Positions 6,040 to 7,852 of a DNA stretch of 7,852 bases are shown in pieces. Source of the stretch: DATGJX01 sp035279385 (lineage in GTDB: Bacteria > Vulcanimicrobiota > Vulcanimicrobiia > Vulcanimicrobiales > Vulcanimicrobiaceae); the NCBI GenBank assembly GCA_035279385.1, contig DATEHZ010000139.1, positions 1 through 7,852 of the forward strand. The letters are read 5' to 3'. Position numbers and translations under genes: made by a program. Below the pieces are notes generated by a model, which did not search any database, was not told the origin of the DNA, and saw only the letters and a list, made by a program, of their open reading frames with translations. Positions within the stretch are counted from its first letter, which is position 1. Each line of letters begins with the position of its first letter.

Positions 6040-6979
6040 TATTCGCTTCCTGTTCGGCAAAGACCGGATTCGAAAGATACCGTTCGCCGGTATCGCACCC
6101 GATCGTGACAATGAGTTTGCCTTTCGACTCAGGACGCGCCGCCACTTGCAGTGCCGCCCAAATATTTGCACCGGACGAAATGCCGAGCAGCATGCCTTCT
6201 TCGCGCGCTGCACGCCGCGCCGTAGCGATGGCGTCGGCGTCGGTCACGCGGATGACCTCGTCGTAGACGCTCGTGTTCAGAACGTGCGGCACGAACCCCG
6301 TGCCCGTGCCTTGAATCTTGTGCGGGCCCGGCTGGCCGCCCGAGAGGACCGGCGAGGCGTCGGGCTCTACCGCGACGATCCGCGTTTGCGGCTTACGTTC
6401 TTTAAAGACCTCGCCGACGCCGGTTATCGTGCCGCCCGTGCCGACCGCCGATACGAAGACGTCCATTGCGCCGTCGGTATCGCGCCAAATTTCTTCAGCG
6501 GTCGTCCGCCGGTGAATCTCGGGATTTGCCGGATTCTCGAACTGCTGCGGCAGAAAATACTTGGCGGGATTGCTCTGCACGATCTCGTTGGCTTTCGCGA
6601 TCGCGGCCTTCATGCCGTCCGCGCCCGGCGTCAAAATCACTTGCGCACCGTACGCCTTGAGCAGATTGCGACGTTCGACCGTCATCGTGTCGGGCATGAT
6701 CAGAATGACCGGATAGCCTTTGGCCGCTGCGACAAATGCCAAGGCGATACCGGTGTTGCCGCTCGTCGGTTCGACGATGACGCTGTCGGGCCGCAGCCGC
6801 CCGTCTCGTTCTGCGGCCTCGATCATCGAAACGCCGATGCGATCTTTCACGGAACCTGCCGGATTGAACGACTCGAGCTTCACGACCACCGTACCGGGCA
6901 GGCCCTTGCTCATGCGCGAGAGCTTGACCAGCGGCGTGTTGCCGAACGTATCGGCCAAATTGTTGTAGATGCGTGCCAT
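6017..6979 (-). CDS. cysK: Cysteine synthase A (O-acetylserine sulfhydrylase)
   Basis: This PLP enzyme makes L-cysteine and acetate from O-acetyl-L-serine and sulfide, the last step of sulfate assimilation, in the cytoplasm. The 320 residues match the usual CysK length. Visible features are the PLP lysine K45 in NPAGSVKDR (39-47), the substrate loop TSGNTG (72-77), MPDTMTVERR (95-104), GAQVILTPGADGMK (111-124), the phosphate loop GTGGTITG (180-187), KIQGTGTGFVP (221-231), the PLP-nitrogen serine in GISSGAN (266-272), and GCDTGERYLS (294-303). These favour CysK over CysM or cystathionine beta-synthase. The start is ATG at 6979, with GAGGA about seven bases upstream (6987-6991) and MARIYNNLADTFGNTPLV as a canonical N-terminus. 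A longer open frame back to 7201 would add 74 basic, unconserved residues and overlap the divergent gene, so I reject it. It is the first gene of the minus-strand operon and overlaps the asparaginase start by 23 bp. Confidence 0.98.
   Translation of the reverse strand: MARIYNNLADTFGNTPLVKLSRMSKGLPGTVVVKLESFNPAGSVKDRIGVSMIEAAERDGRLRPDSVIVEPTSGNTGIALAFVAAAKGYPVILIMPDTMTVERRNLLKAYGAQVILTPGADGMKAAIAKANEIVQSNPAKYFLPQQFENPANPEIHRRTTAEEIWRDTDGAMDVFVSAVGTGGTITGVGEVFKERKPQTRIVAVEPDASPVLSGGQPGPHKIQGTGTGFVPHVLNTSVYDEVIRVTDADAIATARRAAREEGMLLGISSGANIWAALQVAARPESKGKLIVTIGCDTGERYLSNPVFAEQEANIVEPALV
6046..6051 (-). promoter_or_regulatory. Ribosome binding site deciding the asparaginase TTG start
   Basis: On the minus strand AGGAAG lies six bases before the TTG at 6039, inside the last codons of cysK. 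It supports this otherwise unusual start and suggests that ribosomes finishing cysK reinitiate on the asparaginase frame. Confidence 0.55.
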
Positions 6980-6986
6980 ACAGCTG

Positions 6987-6991
6987 TCCTC
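6987..6991 (-). promoter_or_regulatory. cysK: Ribosome binding site of cysK
   Basis: GAGGA on the minus strand is spaced about seven bases from the ATG at 6979. It confirms the short cysK start over the upstream open frame. Confidence 0.75.
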
Positions 6992-7012
6992 AAACGGGCG
7001 TACGTGGTGACC

Positions 7013-7018
7013 ATCATA
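7013..7018 (-). promoter_or_regulatory. Candidate -10 element for the cysK operon
   Basis: On the minus strand TATGAT matches TATAAT at five of six positions in an otherwise G/C-rich stretch. It would place the transcription start near 7005, about 26 bases before the cysK ATG. No convincing -35 hexamer is found 16-18 bp upstream. The repeated GCAGCCTTT motif occupies that region instead, so the promoter may depend on an activator or be misassigned. Confidence 0.35.
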
Positions 7019-7023
7019 ACCGA

Positions 7024-7047
7024 AAAGGCTGCGTAAAGGCTGCAGCC
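7024..7047. promoter_or_regulatory. Direct repeat plus palindrome, possible operator
   Basis: AAAGGCTGC occurs at 7024-7032 and again at 7035-7043, an 11-bp spacing of about one helical turn. A looser third copy (AAAGGCCGC) is at 7051-7059. The second copy is also half of the perfect 10-bp palindrome GGCTGCAGCC at 7038-7047. This cluster sits immediately upstream of the candidate cysK -10 element, within the 110-bp divergent gap, where a regulator of cysK and/or the nuclease gene would bind. I do not recognise it as a known operator. Confidence 0.35.
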
Positions 7048-7069
7048 TCCAAAGGCCGCTCTCCGGAGG
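7046..7069 (+). other. Short inverted repeat in the nuclease gene leader
   Basis: CCTCC at 7046-7050 can pair with GGAGG at 7065-7069 across a 14-base loop, and CTCCGGAG at 7061-7068 is itself palindromic. The GGAGG is Shine-Dalgarno-like but lies 20 bases from the GTG at 7090, too far for standard use. It may therefore be part of a hairpin or operator rather than the working ribosome site. Confidence 0.25.
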
Positions 7070-7089
7070 TCTAGAAAGCTGGCTCACCC

Positions 7090-7852
7090 GTGTTCTCGCT
7101 GACCGAAAAGTCGCTGTACGTCGAGGCGATCGATCTCTGGATAGACTCCATGCGCGAGCGCGGACGGTGCTACGTTTCCCACGGTCATTCCGATCACGCA
7201 CGCGAGCACGCGGTCGTCGTGGCCACGCCCAATACCGCCCGAATTTGCCGCGCGCGCTTCAGCCGGCGCGAGCAGCGCCCCGTGCAAACCTCGCTGCTGC
7301 AAGCCCCCAAGCCGCCGCGGTCGCCGGCGCAGTTCGAAGAGCACGCGTTCAACCAGCCCTGGACCGACGGCAAGCATCGCCTCACCCTCTTTCCTGCGGG
7401 GCACGTGCTGGGCAGCTCGCAGATCATGATCGAAAGCGAGCGCGGGCGGTTCGTCTACACCGGCGATTTCAAGCTCGCCGCATCGCTCACGGCGGAAGCG
7501 CCCGAAGTCAAAGCGTGCGACGTCGTGCTGATGGAATGTACCTACGGCCGTCCGCACTACGCGTTTCCGCCGCGCGACGAAGTCGCTGCCGAGATGATCG
7601 CTTTCGCACGCGATGCGCTCGAGTGCGGCGCCGTTCCGGTATTCTTCGCGTACTCGCTGGGAAAAGCGCAAGAAGCGGTCGCGATTTTGGGAAACGCTGG
7701 TCTGCCGCTCACCGTGCACGGTGCCATCGAAACAATGTGCGACGTGTACCGCGCCTGCGGCGTTTCACTGCCGCCGTATTCGCGCTACGACGCGCAGCAT
7801 TTCGACGCGCAGAGCGCGCTCGTGTGGCCGCCGTCCGGGCGCGCGCTGCCGA
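7090..7852 (+). CDS. Metallo-beta-lactamase-fold nuclease, COG1236 / ligase-associated exonuclease type (partial, 3' end missing)
   Basis: I translated 254 residues continuously to the window edge; the gene continues beyond it. Landmarks are LTEKSLYVEAIDLWIDS at 4-20, the metal-binding HGHSDH (H31, H33, D35, H36), the third metal motif AGHVLGSSQ (H105), TGDFK with D126, and VVLMECTYGRPHY at 145-157 marking entry to the beta-CASP-like region. The downstream segment FFAYSLGKAQEAVAIL...HGAI (185-212) resembles bacterial COG1236 exonucleases often encoded beside an ATP-dependent DNA ligase and a Lhr-type helicase. Such enzymes are thought to trim DNA or RNA ends in the cytoplasm. All visible metal ligands are intact. 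An in-frame TAG at 7072-7074 limits the start, and GTG at 7090 is the first plausible one. Only a weak purine stretch (GAAAG) precedes it. It is divergent from cysK across 110 bp. The ligase-linked assignment is an inference; an RNA-processing role is the alternative. Confidence 0.85.
   Translation, partial: MFSLTEKSLYVEAIDLWIDSMRERGRCYVSHGHSDHAREHAVVVATPNTARICRARFSRREQRPVQTSLLQAPKPPRSPAQFEEHAFNQPWTDGKHRLTLFPAGHVLGSSQIMIESERGRFVYTGDFKLAASLTAEAPEVKACDVVLMECTYGRPHYAFPPRDEVAAEMIAFARDALECGAVPVFFAYSLGKAQEAVAILGNAGLPLTVHGAIETMCDVYRACGVSLPPYSRYDAQHFDAQSALVWPPSGRALP

Noticed and set aside
5852..7036. A 394-codon plus-strand open frame opposite cysK and the start of the asparaginase gene
   Set aside because: It has no domain features and a low-complexity Arg/Asp-rich composition, and it is antisense to well-conserved genes.
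6980..7089. SAM, cobalamin or T-box riboswitch ahead of the cysK operon
   Set aside because: The divergent gap is only 110 bp and the likely leader only about 26 bases. No conserved riboswitch core is visible.
6980..7201. N-terminal extension of cysK from an upstream start at 7201
   Set aside because: The extra 74 residues are basic and unconserved, overlap the divergent gene and lack a ribosome site. The ATG at 6979 has GAGGA and a canonical CysK N-terminus.
7084..7719. A 211-codon minus-strand open frame opposite the MBL-fold nuclease
   Set aside because: The plus-strand frame carries all metal-binding motifs. The minus-strand frame shows no family features.

Overview
The window is G+C-rich bacterial chromosome with strong third-position G/C bias, dense coding and frequent GTG/TTG starts. 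No rRNA, tRNA, CRISPR array or recognisable transposase is present. Gene content is mostly core metabolism. The short 'CTCGTCATGGTGAGCC..TCGAACCACG' repeats are of a kind I associate with several environmental, largely uncultured high-G+C lineages. Candidatus Eremiobacterota/Vulcanimicrobiota or a similar group would fit, but that is a guess and the window does not prove it.

Layout. Five of the six genes lie on the minus strand, so transcription runs from right to left. From right to left they are cysK (6979-6017, cysteine synthase), a zinc-type L-asparaginase (6039-4996), metH (5042-1503, cobalamin-dependent methionine synthase), a two-unit repeat array (1384-1485 plus remnants), a GIY-YIG nuclease (1347-1030), a TSUP-family permease (1002-106), and a second two-unit repeat array in opposite orientation (1-99). 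To the right of cysK a 110-bp divergent intergenic region precedes a plus-strand metallo-beta-lactamase-fold nuclease (7090 onward), which runs off the end of the window.

How the genes work together. cysK, the asparaginase and metH overlap one another and almost certainly form one translationally coupled operon. CysK makes cysteine from O-acetylserine and sulfide. MetH finishes methionine synthesis by methylating homocysteine. The asparaginase releases aspartate, the precursor of the homoserine branch. The TSUP permease further downstream belongs to a family that often moves sulfite or organosulfur anions, so the minus strand has a loose sulfur/amino-acid theme, though the repeat array separates the TSUP gene from metH.

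The most unusual feature is the pair of 54-bp-period tandem repeat arrays. They are inverted relative to each other and bracket the small GIY-YIG nuclease gene together with the TSUP gene. This resembles a nuclease-plus-palindromic-repeat unit and is the best candidate for something not routinely described. The rest of the window looks like ordinary metabolism.
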